Shown: positions 25,601-33,509 of the stretch, in pieces
Layout of the letters: each line of letters opens with the position of its first letter
Numbering within the stretch: the stretch's first letter is position 1
DNA from: Acidobacteriota bacterium
GTDB taxonomy: Bacteria; Acidobacteriota; Thermoanaerobaculia; UBA5066
Length of the DNA: 64,000 nucleotides
Assembly (NCBI GenBank): GCA_016716715.1
Contig: JADJVE010000002.1
Coordinates: 372,001-436,000, forward strand
Direction: 5' to 3'
Program-made: the position numbers and the translations under genes
Notes under the pieces: generated by a model
Told to the model about the DNA's origin: nothing
What the model saw: the letters and a program-made list of their open reading frames with translations, nothing else
Database searches by the model: none

Positions 25601-28600
25601 TCGCGCACGTGCCGCCTGGCGCGGGCACGGACGCGATCGCGACGCCCGCGGGAAGCGTGTCGACGAGCGAGACCCCGTTGATCGGGACGCCCGAGCCGTT
25701 CGTGATCGTCACCGTCAGGACCGTGGTCTGGCCGGGGTTTCGCGTCGGGTTCGCGAACGCCTTCGCGACCGTGGGCTTCGTCACGACGAAGAGCGTCGCG
25801 TTCGCGGGGGTCTGGTTCGGGATGCCTTCGTCGGTCGTGACGGAGTTCGCCGGGATCGTGTTGTTGTAGGCGCCCAGCGTGTTCGACACGACGTCGACCG
25901 TGATCGAGCAATTCGTTCCGGGCGCGATCGTGCCCTGCGTGAACGTGACGGAGCCGCTCGACCCGCCGTTGGCGGTGGACACGACCGCGAGGCCACCAGG
26001 GCCGGTCCCGGCGCAGGTCGTCGCCGCGTTCGGCGTGGCGGCGATGAAGACGCCGTTTGGCAGCGTGTCGGTGTAGGTGACGCCGTGCAACGTGAGGGGC
26101 GTCGGCGCGCTCGGATCGAACGAGCTCACGAGGCTCATATGGAGGGTCGAGACCTGCCCGACGGCCACCCATGCAGGCGAGAAGGCCTTGAGGACGTTCA
26201 GGCCCTGCAGCGTGGACAGCGTCGCGGACGTACCCGTAGCGTTCGTGTACCCCTGGTTGCTGACGACGGCGCCGGCCGGGATCGTGTTCGTCAGGTTCAG
26301 GAAGCGCGTGGACGTCGTCGTCACGGTCACCCGGCACGTCGTGGTCGGGGGAAGCGTGGCTCCGGTCAGGCGCACCTTGCCGTCTCCGGCGAGCGCCGTC
26401 ACGATGCCGCCCGCGCACGTGGTACCGGCGCCCGGCACCGAATAGATCACGATGCCAACCGGGAACGTGTCCGTGAACCCGACTCCCGTGATCGTCGAGG
26501 CCGACGGGTTCGTCACGTCGATCTGGAGGATGGACGGCTGCCCGCCCGTCACGACGACCGGGTTGAACGACTTGTTGATGTTGATCTGGGCCGCGATGAC
26601 GGTCAGATTCGCCGTGACGGCGGCAGTGTTGGACGCACCCTCGGCGCTCGTGATCTTCCCGATCGGGACGGTGTCACTCCACGGCCCGGCGCCGCTCGTG
26701 ACGACGTCGAAGGAGAAATCGCAGCTGGCGCCGGCATTCAGCGTCGCGCCGAGGAGCTGGGCGCGCGCGATCCCTGGGTTGACGACCATCGTCGGCGAGC
26801 CCGCGCAGTTCGTGGCCGCGTTCGCCGGGTTCGCCACCGTCAGACCGGCGCTGAAGGTGTTGTCGTCCACCGCGACGTTCGTGAGCGCGCCGCTCGACGT
26901 GTTCGTGACCGTCAGCTTCACGCGGGATACGCCGCCGGAAGAGACGGACGCCGGGGTGAAGCTCTTCGTCCCCGTCACTCCCGTGTTGATCGTGAGGTTG
27001 GCCGAGACCGCCGCGGGAATCGTCACGCCCTGCGTGTTCGTGAAGTCCGCCGGGTTGATCGTGTTCGTCTTCACGCCCAGCGTCGACCCGGTCACCCTCA
27101 CGGTGATCACGCAGGTCGCTTCCTGCGAGGCGACCGGCCGCGCAGGCACCGTCCCTCCGGTCAGCTTGACGACGACGTCGTTCGGGAAGGCCTGCAGGGA
27201 GCCGCCGCACGTGTTCGTCGCGGCCGGGTTCGCCGCGAGCGTGACGCCGGCGGGCAGATTGTCGGTCAGGGCGACGCTCGTCAGGGCCGTCACGGTCCGG
27301 TTGAAGAGCGTGATCGTGAGCGTCGATTGCTGGCCCTGAGCGATCGCCGCGGGGGCAAACGCTTTCGTGACCGCGCCGGACGCGATGGAGACGACGTTGA
27401 CGCTGCCCGCGTTGACATTCCCGACGCCGCCCCCGGGCCCCGTGCCCGTGATGCTCCCGATCGGGATCGAGTTCGTGAACGTCAGCCCCGTGGGCGCGGT
27501 CGCGGGAAGCTGCGCCCAGATGCTGATCGTGCAGACGCCCGGGCTCGCGCCGACGCCGGCCACGATCGTGCCGCCCGTCCAGAGGAGGCCCGCATCCGCG
27601 GCCGTGGGCGCCGCTCCCGTGTCGACGCCCGCGGCGTCCGTGCCCGTGAACGTGCCGCCGGTGCAGCCCGGCGCCGGAGCCGTGAAGAAGCCGCTCCCCG
27701 CGTTGAAGAGCGTCATCTGGTTCGTGCCGTTCCTCGGCAGGACGTCCTTGAACGTCACGCCCGTGACCGGCCCGCCCGAGAAGTTGTTGATCGTGACCGT
27801 GAACTGGGTCCACTGCCCCGGGGCGACGTTGGTGACGGTGACCGCCTTCGACACCGTGAGCTGCGCGTTTGCCGTGAGCGTCGCGGTGACGGGCCCGGGG
27901 CTCGCGAAGCTCTTCGGATTCACGACGGCGTTCGCCGGCACGGTGTTCACGTGGGCGCCGTCCACCGTCGACGTCATGGAGATCGTGAGCGTGCAGTTCC
28001 CCCCGGGGCCGGCCTTGGCCCCCGTGAGCGTGATCGTCTGGTTGATGAGGTTCGCAGGCGCCGCGAGCGTCCCGTTCACCGCGCCCACGCCCGTGCAGAC
28101 GACGGCGGGGTTCGGGGTCGCCGGAACGCTCGTGGCGTCCATGACCTTCAGCGTCGTGCCGGTCAGGTCGTCCGTGAAGCTCGTGATGTCGAGCGCGTTC
28201 GCGGTGCTCGCGTTGCTGATCCTGAGCGTCATGACCGAGGGCTGGCCGGCCGGGATGTTCAGCGTGGCGAAGCTCTTCGTGACGCCGATCGGTGTCGCGA
28301 CGGTGAGGGGCTGGCTGAAGGCCGGACTCGTGAGGCCGCGCGTGTTCCCGATCGCGCCGGCGCCGACCAGATTCGTGAACACCTGGGACGTCGGCACGAG
28401 CGCCGGGACGACCACCTTCACGGTGATCGTGCAGGTGCCGCCTCGGCCGATCGTGCCGCCGGCGAGCGTCACGGCCCCGTCGCCCGGAGCCGGAGCGGGC
28501 GACAGCACCCCGTTCACAGAGCCCGTGCCCGAGCAGCTCGTCGAGGCGCCGGCAGGGTTCGCGACGACCATCCCCGCGGGGAGCGTGTCCGTGAAGCTCG

Positions 28601-29240
28601 TGAGCGGGATCGTCGCCCCCGCGTTCGGGTTCGCGAGCGTGATCGTGAGGGTGACGGGATCGCCCGCGATCGCGGGCGAAGGCACGAAGGCCTTGCTTCC
28701 CGTCGGGTTGCCCAGCGCATTGACGGACAACGTCGCGCTCGCGGGAGTCGTGTTGAAAATGTCGACGCCGCTTTCCTTCGCCGTGTAGCCGCTCGTCGTC
28801 GCGTTCGGCGTCGTGTTCGCGGGAATCGTGGCGACGTGGTTGCCCGTGGTCGTCGCGGTCACGTCGATCTGGAAGAAACACTGCCCGTCCACGGTTCCGG
28901 TGCCCGCCGGGATCGTGCCGGCCGTCAGGAAGACCGTGGACGTGCCCGGGGCCGCCGCGCTGACCGTGAAACCGCAGGTGTTCGTGATGTTCGCCGGGCT
29001 CGCGATCGTGATCGCGGCCGGCAGAACCTCCGTGACCGCCGCCGCGGTCAGCGGGACGAGGGAGCTGTTCGCGATCGTGATCCGGTACTGGGAGACGTCG
29101 CCGGGGTTGATCGTCGCGGCCGTGAACTGGTGGTTGATCGTCGTGGACGCCAGCGCCGAGGCGGAGCAAAGCCCGGCGCCCACGAGGAGCGCGCGAAGAA
29201 GCCATGCGGGGCGTTCAAGCGGCGTACGCAAGGATTTCAC
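19653..29240 (-). CDS. Giant secreted DUF11-repeat protein with C-terminal membrane/sorting segment
   Basis: 3195 residues from a GTG at 29240. A signal peptide (LLRALLVGAGLCSASALAS) is followed by about 24 DUF11-like beta domains of roughly 130 residues. About 14 N-terminal units follow the pattern xxxxKxFxPxxIxxGGxSTLTLTLxN...TDTLPxxV...IPAGGCTI. About 10 C-terminal units follow ADLxIxKTGPxxxxPGxxxxYTxxVxNxGPS...DPxPGNNS. The C-terminus is VPSLSVLGLMLLGAALALAG plus a basic tail, resembling IPTL-CTERM-type sorting signals. Such proteins are surface or extracellular adhesins or stalk components. It stands alone: upstream spacing is 28 bp to the flavin-oxidoreductase gene stop side, and it is convergent with sthA one base away. 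Confidence 0.92.
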   Translation of the reverse strand: MKSLRTPLERPAWLLRALLVGAGLCSASALASTTINHQFTAATINPGDVSQYRITIANSSLVPLTAAAVTEVLPAAITIASPANITNTCGFTVSAAAPGTSTVFLTAGTIPAGTGTVDGQCFFQIDVTATTTGNHVATIPANTTPNATTSGYTAKESGVDIFNTTPASATLSVNALGNPTGSKAFVPSPAIAGDPVTLTITLANPNAGATIPLTSFTDTLPAGMVVANPAGASTSCSGTGSVNGVLSPAPAPGDGAVTLAGGTIGRGGTCTITVKVVVPALVPTSQVFTNLVGAGAIGNTRGLTSPAFSQPLTVATPIGVTKSFATLNIPAGQPSVMTLRISNASTANALDITSFTDDLTGTTLKVMDATSVPATPNPAVVCTGVGAVNGTLAAPANLINQTITLTGAKAGPGGNCTLTISMTSTVDGAHVNTVPANAVVNPKSFASPGPVTATLTANAQLTVSKAVTVTNVAPGQWTQFTVTINNFSGGPVTGVTFKDVLPRNGTNQMTLFNAGSGFFTAPAPGCTGGTFTGTDAAGVDTGAAPTAADAGLLWTGGTIVAGVGASPGVCTISIWAQLPATAPTGLTFTNSIPIGSITGTGPGGGVGNVNAGSVNVVSIASGAVTKAFAPAAIAQGQQSTLTITLFNRTVTALTSVALTDNLPAGVTLAANPAATNTCGGSLQAFPNDVVVKLTGGTVPARPVASQEATCVITVRVTGSTLGVKTNTINPADFTNTQGVTIPAAVSANLTINTGVTGTKSFTPASVSSGGVSRVKLTVTNTSSGALTNVAVDDNTFSAGLTVANPANAATNCAGSPTMVVNPGIARAQLLGATLNAGASCDFSFDVVTSGAGPWSDTVPIGKITSAEGASNTAAVTANLTVIAAQININKSFNPVVVTGGQPSILQIDVTNPSASTITGVGFTDTFPVGIVIYSVPGAGTTCAGGIVTALAGDGKVRLTGATLPPTTTCRVTVTTTSTRFLNLTNTIPAGAVVSNQGYTNATGTSATLSTLQGLNVLKAFSPAWVAVGQVSTLHMSLVSSFDPSAPTPLTLHGVTYTDTLPNGVFIAATPNAATTCAGTGPGGLAVVSTANGGSSGSVTFTQGTIAPGTNCSITVDVVSNTLGAYNNTIPANSVTTDEGIPNQTPANATLFVVTKPTVAKAFANPTRNPGQTTVLTVTITNGSGVPINGVSLVDTLPAGVAIASVPAPGGTCATTGGGVVAATAGGGTLSVTGATIAAGTSCTFFATVVSNTPGVYINNIPAASIVTNEGLSNTGPAQATLTVNAPPTVAKAFNPVSIAAGGTSTLTLTLGNTNASAITLSALFTDALPGNVFVAAAPNIVKTCTGVVTAAAGATSITYANAAPIPAGGCTISVDVTSGTPGVYTNVVAAGQLSTSAGVNQLPASASLAVGPGALVPPTMAKSFSPNTIFTGDTSALTIALGNANGSALTLSGALNDNMPAAVTVAAVPNIRGTCTGAVTAAGGLVTYAAGSTIPAGGCTIIVDVTSSTPGLFVNTIAAGALVTDGGSPTVGALAGLLVRALTPPTVLKSFNPGTINPGGTSTLAIILGNANASALTLSSPFTDTLPANVSVAASPNASTTCSGGAVSAGAASVTLTGGAIQPGGCTVSVDVTSNLPGGPYVNTISANALQTNAGNNAAPATDRLFVNPFQPPSVAKSFSPTVIGAGGVSKLSLTISNGNLTAATLTADLVDTFPGPGLFIAAPPNLLLGSGCTAASVVANAGATTLTYKSGGALPANGGCSIQVDVTSSTVRSYVNLIAIGAVQTTVGSNTVAASATLQVLALPTIAKAFAPASIPLGASSTLTLTLGNTNAVALTLASDFVDTLPANLVLGTPATVGGSCASANVVAAAGGPSVTYKSGASIPAGGCTITVPVTTALAGGYDNVIAAGALVTTIGSNPAGTSAHLDVLSADLSITKTDGTPTAVPGTTTTYTIVVANAGPSAVVNAPVADTIPAAITSATWTCAATAGSSCGAASGAGNIASTVSLLAGGTATYTLVATISPSATGSLVNTATVSVPAGVTDPNPGNNSATDTDTLAPSADLSVVKTGPATLVPGQNASWTLTVANGGPSTAVTVAQSDTLPPGTTFVSLVSPGGWACVTPAVGAGGTVSCTIASLAPLASGVFTLTVKVSPSVLTGTVISNTASVTAATPDPVPGNNSSTTTGTAAPSADLSIAKTGPATAIPGGPNVVFTTVVTNNGPSDAQAVSVGDPTPANLTFVSNAGACATAFPCSLGTLAAGATTTITTTYSVPSGYPAPAPIVNTATVSSSTPDPTPGNNTSTATVLVPNGVADIAVTKTVSNPAPAVGTNVTFTITVSDLGPSDASGVAVTDVLPSGLAFVSAAPSQGAYTAATGVWTVGSVANGASATLAIVATVTQAGTIVNTATKTAGDQTDPNPSNNSGSAVVNGPPSVADIQVQKTVDNPTPTAGSNVTFTVKVLNAGPSNATGVAVTDALPPGLTFVSAAPSVGGYVPGTGVWTIGNLANGASATLAITATVTANGTYVNTARKTAENELDPDTSNDSAVAGVVAGGGGLPLADLGILKTDSPDPVRAGQNLTYTLVVTNRGPNNATGVTVTDPLPASVSLVSATASQGGCSGTTTVTCLLGGLPAGNSATISIVVSVSAAAVPSITNTATVSANETDPNPGDNSATAPTTVVPVADVGLLKTVSNPAPLVTQSFTFTVTATNNGPSTANGVVVTDALPANLGFVSAAPSQGAYVSATGVWTVGTLANGASATLTLTVTALAPGAFTNTATKTGQTELDPNPANDSASASGGVGVVADLTIAKTHAPSSFVRGSAGTFTLTVSNVGTGPTNAPVTVTDTLPAGLTPTAAAGTGWACTVTAPNVSCSRSDVLTAGAAWPPISVTVNVLQSAANSVTNAALVSGGGDVTPGNNTGTDVVPVGSNADLAIVKTGPANGIPGTNIVYTLVVTNNGPSDAAGVVVADPTPPNLAFVSNAGACATPFPCALGTVPVGASRTITTTFAIPANYTAPSPIVNAASVSSATPDPNPANDASSASTSVAADLVVVKSVEAPAPGNPDFINFVMVVTNLGPSTATGVVLTDPLPASVVYQTVSTTQGSCSGTSTITCALGTLPNGGSATVRVTVRPVTPLAHVVNTARVTGDQFDPDPTNDVSSASYGGAADVPSLSVLGLMLLGAALALAGAKALGRV
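19780..23453 (-). repeat. Block of about 10 type-B DUF11 repeats
   Basis: Protein-level repeats opening with SADLSIxKTGPAT, then TVVTNNGPSDA, DxxPxNLTFVS, a CATAFPCSLG or VWTVGxLANGASATL segment, and closing with NTATVSxxTPDPxPGNNS. They are the canonical DUF11 form and abut the C-terminal membrane segment. Confidence 0.8.
23454..29150 (-). repeat. Block of about 14 type-A DUF11 repeats
   Basis: Protein-level repeats with a KSFSP/KAFxP opening, STLTLTLGN core, TDTLPAxV turn, and IPAGGCTIxVDVTS followed by N-T-I-x-AG-x-L-x-T. Each holds a conserved pair of cysteines (one after the ...PN or AT..TC, one in GGC), absent from most type-B repeats. Confidence 0.8.
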
Positions 29241-29307
29241 GAAGGAGCCGCGACGCTACCCGACTCACCCCCGCGACTCAAGCGTCAAATTGCATCAGGA
29301 CGCGGGC

Positions 29308-30279
29308 TCAGTCGAGCGCCGCCGCGAAGGTCCGGACGATCTCGCCGGCCGGCTGGACGGACGTGATCGTCGCGACGCTCTTGCCCGCCTGCCAGCAGTC
29401 CGCCGACGTCGCGCCCTTCATCGACGCGCCCTTGAGCCGGTAGAACGACGTCAGCGTGTACCACCCGCGGATCCAGTGCTTCGTCGTCCGTCCCTTGAGC
29501 ATGAGCCGCCCGATCGGGCCGGCCTTCGTCCCCATCCGCTGGATGAACGGCGTGTTGATGACGGCGAGCGGGACGCCCGTGACACGCTCGGTGGGGACGA
29601 TGTCCTCCTCCTCCGCCGCGAGGATCGCGTTCTTGTAGTCGGCGTGCGCCGTGCACTCGGTCGCCGCGATGAAGCGCGTGCCGCACTGGACGCCCGCGTA
29701 CCCGAGGTCGAGCATCGCGCGGAACTCCCTCGGGCTGCCGACCCCTCCCGCGCAGACGAGAGGGAGCTTCAGGTCCGCGATCTCCGCAAAGAGCTCCTCG
29801 GGGCTCTTCTTCCCGAGGTGCCCGCCCGCCCGCCGATTCACGCAGATGAGGCCGTCCACGCCCTCGGCGGCGGCCTTCTCGGCCCAGCGGCGGTCGATCA
29901 CGTCGTGGTACACGACGCCCCCCGCGCTCTTCACACGGTCCACGACCCAGCGCGGGTTGCCGAGCGCCGTCACGAAGAAGCGCACGCCCTCCTCGAGCGC
30001 GACGTCCACGTAGTCGGACATGCGCTTGGCGTAAACGGAGGACAGGGATTTCTCCGTAAGGACGTTGAGGCCGACGGGCTTTTTCGTGAGCGACCGGATC
30101 TCGCGCATCCCGGCGCGGAACTCCCGCTTGTGGACGTAGACGAGGGAGAGCGGCTGAACGATCCCGATCCCGCCGGCCTCGGAGACGGCCGCGACGAGCT
30201 CGGGGTTCGAGCAGGGATACATCGCCCCGCAGATGAGCGGCACCTCGATGCCGAGGGCCTCGGTCAGGGCCGTCTTCAC
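29308..30279 (-). CDS. NAD(P)H-dependent flavin oxidoreductase / nitronate monooxygenase family
   Basis: 323 residues, GTG start overlapping the previous stop (GTGA). The TIM-barrel FMN family signature is present: PLICGAMYPCSNPELVAAVS, GGIGIVQPLS, FVTALGNPRW, ICVNRRAGGHLG (catalytic-His region), PLVCAGGVGSPREFRAMLDL and GVQCGTRFIAATE (phosphate binding). Members include 2-nitropropane dioxygenases and FabK-like enoyl reductases. The CVNRRAGGH form fits the general nitronate monooxygenase class. It is coupled to a thioesterase-like gene, which might suggest fatty-acid metabolism. Confidence 0.88.
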   Translation of the reverse strand: MKTALTEALGIEVPLICGAMYPCSNPELVAAVSEAGGIGIVQPLSLVYVHKREFRAGMREIRSLTKKPVGLNVLTEKSLSSVYAKRMSDYVDVALEEGVRFFVTALGNPRWVVDRVKSAGGVVYHDVIDRRWAEKAAAEGVDGLICVNRRAGGHLGKKSPEELFAEIADLKLPLVCAGGVGSPREFRAMLDLGYAGVQCGTRFIAATECTAHADYKNAILAAEEEDIVPTERVTGVPLAVINTPFIQRMGTKAGPIGRLMLKGRTTKHWIRGWYTLTSFYRLKGASMKGATSADCWQAGKSVATITSVQPAGEIVRTFAAALD

Positions 30280-30749
30280 GCCTTCACCGGCCCCGCGAGC
30301 CACACGGCCCGCCCCTTCGCGACGACGTCGCCCGCCTCGTTCGTGAGGACGCTTTCCACGAGGACCTCCTTCTCGACGATCTCCGTGAAGACCGGCGCGT
30401 CGCACGTGGCCGTGATGGTGCCGCGCGCCTTCTTGAGGAATTCGCATTCGACGCGGACGAGGATCGTGCGCATCCCGTCGGGCAGCCCGTAGCCCAGCGC
30501 GAGGCCGGTCGTCATCTCGGCGAGGTTGGTGAGGGCGATCGCGTGGATGGACGTGAGGTGGTTGCGCACGCCGCGGCGGTCGCCCATCGCGATCACGGCG
30601 CGGCCGGGCTGGAGCACCCGAATGCGCGGGCTCACGCTTCCCGAGTACGGGATCGCGAAGCCGAAGATGCGCGAGAAGAGCCACGGCCCGCCCGGCAGAT
30701 CCCGGAATCGGGTCCACCACGCGCGCAGTGTCGTCACCGAAGCCGCCAT
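30276..30749 (-). CDS. DUF4442 (hotdog, thioesterase-like) protein
   Basis: 157 residues from ATG at 30749. The sequence PRIRVLQPGRAVIAMGDRRG, VRNHLTSIHAIALTNLAEMT, GLALGYGLPDGMRTILVRVE and KARGTITATCDAP has the hotdog layout of the DUF4442/PaaI-like thioesterases, with NHLTSIHA as the central-helix start. Predicted to act on acyl-CoA or acyl-ACP; catalytic residues in this group are not well defined. Upstream and coupled to the flavin oxidoreductase gene. Confidence 0.8.
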   Translation of the reverse strand: MAASVTTLRAWWTRFRDLPGGPWLFSRIFGFAIPYSGSVSPRIRVLQPGRAVIAMGDRRGVRNHLTSIHAIALTNLAEMTTGLALGYGLPDGMRTILVRVECEFLKKARGTITATCDAPVFTEIVEKEVLVESVLTNEAGDVVAKGRAVWLAGPVKA

Positions 30750-30834
30750 CCGTCCCCCGGACGCGGATTCTAGGGGCCGGGGCCTCCGCCGCCGTCGAGA
30801 CGCGTTCTCTGGCATCCTGTCGGCGAGGCGCACC

Positions 30835-31770
30835 ATGGCTCCCCCTCTTCTCCGCCGCGTCGCCTTCGTCCTCCTCGTTGCCCTCGCCCCGCTCGCGCTG
30901 GACGGCTGCGTCTCGATCGGGGTCTCGCGGGCCGACCTTCCGGCCCCTCCCGAGCCCGGCGCTCCGCCGCGCGGGGCCGTCACCGTCGCCATCTACGAGA
31001 AGCCGGCCGACCGCGAGGCCGACCGGCACGCCGCCTTCCCTGTCCTGTCGGAGCTCGTCCGGGTTGAAAAGGCCGGCGAGACCCTCGTCGCGCGCTCGAT
31101 GAACGCGACGTGGACCGTGCAGGACCTGCCGCCCGGTCCGTACCGCCTGCGCGTCACGAAGAGGATCGACGACCTCGGCAACGTCGTCGCGCTCGACAAC
31201 CCCGGCGACAAGGCGTTCGACGTGCTCGCGGGAGAGCGAGCCGTCGTCTCCGTCGTCCTCAAGAAGGTGCCCGTCTTCTGGATCGTCGTCCTGGCGCTCA
31301 CGGTCGTCGCGCTCGTCGTCCTCGCGATCATCGGCGTCCACAAGGGCGACCTCCCGAAACCCCCGCCGCTGCCGCTCCCGCCGATTCCGCCCGTCGCGAT
31401 CGTCATCCCGCTCGGGTCGCAGGGCGGAGAGGGTGGGACCACCCTGCCCCCGCCGGAAGCCGTCGACGTCTTTCCCGCCCCGGGTTCCGTCGTCGCCGCG
31501 CGGCGCGTCGCCGTGACGTTCCTTCTCTCGATGCCGCTCGTCACCGGCGGAATCGAAGAGGGCGCCGTCCTCGCCGTCGGAACGGCCTCGGGCGACGTCC
31601 GCGGCGGCACGTCGTACCTCCCGGACGAGCAGCTCCTCACCTTCACCCCGGCGCGGGACTTCGCGCCCGGCGAGGAGATCACCGTCACGCTCGACCTCTC
31701 GAAGCTGCGCGGCAAAACGGGACGAACGGGAACAGGAAGGGCCTCGACCTCGTTCAAGGTCGCGCCATGA
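30835..31770 (+). CDS. Lipoprotein with a membrane helix and C-terminal Ig-like domain
   Basis: 311 residues. The signal ends in LAPLALDGC, a lipobox. A beta domain (about 45-140; RGAVTVAIYEKPADR, PPGPYRLRVTKRI) is followed by one strong helix (FWIVVLALTVVALVVLAIIG, about 150), a Pro-rich linker (PKPPPLPLPPIPP), and a C-terminal domain of the bacterial Ig-like (Big_5/SbsA) type (FPAPGSVVAARRVAVTFLLS, LTFTPARDFAPGEEITVTLD). An acylated N-terminus together with an internal helix is unusual. Function unknown. Its stop overlaps the MOSC gene start (ATGA). Confidence 0.75.
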   Translation: MAPPLLRRVAFVLLVALAPLALDGCVSIGVSRADLPAPPEPGAPPRGAVTVAIYEKPADREADRHAAFPVLSELVRVEKAGETLVARSMNATWTVQDLPPGPYRLRVTKRIDDLGNVVALDNPGDKAFDVLAGERAVVSVVLKKVPVFWIVVLALTVVALVVLAIIGVHKGDLPKPPPLPLPPIPPVAIVIPLGSQGGEGGTTLPPPEAVDVFPAPGSVVAARRVAVTFLLSMPLVTGGIEEGAVLAVGTASGDVRGGTSYLPDEQLLTFTPARDFAPGEEITVTLDLSKLRGKTGRTGTGRASTSFKVAP

Positions 31771-32303
31771 GGGTCGTCACCGTCAACGTCGGCCTCCCGC
31801 GCGACGTCGCGTTCGGAAAGCGCCGCATGCGCACGGCCATCCTCAAGGATCCGACGAACGGCGCCGTCCCGCTCCGGCGCCTCGGCTTCGAGGGGGACGG
31901 GCAGGCCGACCCGCGCTATCACGGCGGCCCCGACAAGGCGGCCTACCTCTACCCGTTCGAGCACTACGCCTACTGGGCGGACGTCCTCGGGCGGAAGGAC
32001 CTCGCGCCCGGCGCGTTCGGCGAGAACCTCACGACCGAGGGCCTCCTCGAGACGGACGTCCGGATCGGGGACGTCTTCGAGATCGGGACGGCGCGCGTCC
32101 TCGTCACGCAGCCGCGGACGCCGTGCGCGAAGCTCGGCGCGAAGTTCGGATCGATGACGTTCGTGAGGACGTTCGCGACCGCGGGCCGGCCCGGGTTCTA
32201 CCTGCGCGTCGTCCAGGAGGGGATGGTCGAGGCGGGCGACGCGATCGCGCGCGTCTCGACGGACCCGAAACGGCCGACTGTCGCCGAGGTCTACGGCTCT
32301 TAG
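31767..32303 (+). CDS. MOSC domain protein
   Basis: 178 residues. MOSC domains carry sulfur for molybdenum-cofactor enzymes or act in N-hydroxylated-base reduction (YiiM type). The MOSC core is seen as GDGQADPRYHGGPDKAAYLYP, GAFGENLTTEGLLE, VRIGDVFEIGTARVLVTQPRTPCAKLG (catalytic Cys in PCAKL) and KRPTVAEVY. The length and layout match the YiiM-like class. It is coupled to the lipoprotein gene upstream. Confidence 0.9.
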   Translation: MRVVTVNVGLPRDVAFGKRRMRTAILKDPTNGAVPLRRLGFEGDGQADPRYHGGPDKAAYLYPFEHYAYWADVLGRKDLAPGAFGENLTTEGLLETDVRIGDVFEIGTARVLVTQPRTPCAKLGAKFGSMTFVRTFATAGRPGFYLRVVQEGMVEAGDAIARVSTDPKRPTVAEVYGS

Positions 32304-32344
32304 CGGCGGGGGCGCCCCGCCTGTAGACTTCGCCGGGAGTCGAC

Positions 32345-33505
32345 ATGGCGAACTGGGAACGGAAGGAAATCGCTCTCCGGACGATGGCGACGGGGCACGT
32401 GCTCACGGCGCCCGTCTTCCGGTGCCACGGCCGCAGCGAGCGCCCGCTCGCGTACATCCAGGCGAACGTCCACGGCGGCGAGCTGCAGGGCAACGCGGCC
32501 ATCCTCGCCCTCTTCGACCTCCTCGAGAAGGAGAGCCCGCGCGGAAGCATCGTCCTCGTCCCGCGCGTGAACCCCGTCTCGGCCAACCAGCAGGTCGGCG
32601 ACTACGTCGCGGGCGTCTACGACTTCGGGTCCGGGCAGAACTTCAACCGCGGTTACGTGAACCTCACGGGGCCTTCGCGGGGCAGCTCGGCGTGCTACGT
32701 CGACGTCGACGCATTCGCCGCGGTCCACCGCGACGCGACGCTTTCCGAGATCCGCGACGGCTTCCGCGAGGCCCTGCACGGCGCCCTCGGGGCCGTGCGC
32801 GAGGGCTCCGGCCCCTGGGGCATCGAGAACCGCCTCGAGCAGTCGCTCGCGATCCAGGAGATGGCGCTCGACGCCGACGTCGTCCTCGACCTGCACACGG
32901 GCGACCGCGCGCCGCGCTACCTCTACGCGCCCGCGGGCACGACGGCCGCGACGCGGGCGTTCGGGATCCCGTTCGTCCTCGAGGTGCCGCCCAAGTTCGG
33001 CGGCGCGCTCGACGAGGCCGCCTTCGTCCCGTGGAACGACCTCTCGGAGGCCTTCCGCCGGATCGACCGCACGGACGTCCGCCGTTTCGTCGACGGCTTC
33101 ACGGTCGAGCTCGGCTCGATGAACGCGTTCTCGATGGCGCAGGGAGTCGAGGACGCCCGGCGGATCGCGTCGGCGCTGCGCTACTACGGCGTGCTCGACG
33201 GCGAGCCCGACGAGCCGCCCTACCGGATCGTGTGCTGCGACGTGGGCGACTACCGTTCGATCTACGCGCCCGCCGCCGGCCTCGTGGACCAGGCGATATC
33301 GCCCGGCACGCCCGTCCGCAAAGGCGACCTGCTCGCCCGGATGGTCGACCCGTCGCGCTGCACGGCGATGCCCCCGCGGTCGGCGGACGCCGTCGTCGAG
33401 GTGCGCGCGCCGGACGACGGCGTCGTGCTTCTCTTCCACGCGTTCGCATCCATCCCGAAGGGCGCGCGGCTGCTCTCGATGATGACGAACGTCCGGCAGC
33501 TCTAG
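32345..33505 (+). CDS. Succinylglutamate desuccinylase/aspartoacylase family (M14-like) protein
   Basis: 386 residues. Zinc ligands are visible as QANVHGGELQGN (H-x2-E) and, later, DVVLDLHTGDRAPRY (His). The C-terminal part (VCCDVGDYRSIYAPAAGLVD; GTPVRKGDLLARM; VRAPDDGVVLLFHAFASIPK) is the lipoyl-like barrel usual in this family. It hydrolyses N-acyl amides such as N-acyl amino acids; the exact substrate is open. No signal peptide, so cytoplasmic. The ATG is preceded by GGGAG. Confidence 0.87.
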   Translation: MANWERKEIALRTMATGHVLTAPVFRCHGRSERPLAYIQANVHGGELQGNAAILALFDLLEKESPRGSIVLVPRVNPVSANQQVGDYVAGVYDFGSGQNFNRGYVNLTGPSRGSSACYVDVDAFAAVHRDATLSEIRDGFREALHGALGAVREGSGPWGIENRLEQSLAIQEMALDADVVLDLHTGDRAPRYLYAPAGTTAATRAFGIPFVLEVPPKFGGALDEAAFVPWNDLSEAFRRIDRTDVRRFVDGFTVELGSMNAFSMAQGVEDARRIASALRYYGVLDGEPDEPPYRIVCCDVGDYRSIYAPAAGLVDQAISPGTPVRKGDLLARMVDPSRCTAMPPRSADAVVEVRAPDDGVVLLFHAFASIPKGARLLSMMTNVRQL

Positions 33506-33509
33506 GGCG

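Noticed and set aside
19653..29240. CRISPR or DNA-level satellite in the repeat gene
   Set aside because: Repeats are about 390 bp, divergent at DNA level and coding throughout; no short direct repeats with unique spacers occur anywhere in the window.
19827..29366. A 3179-codon open frame antisense to the DUF11 protein
   Set aside because: It is extremely Arg-rich and lacks any domain, signal or ribosome site. In this GC-rich repeat gene the antisense frame is open simply because stop-complementary codons are avoided.
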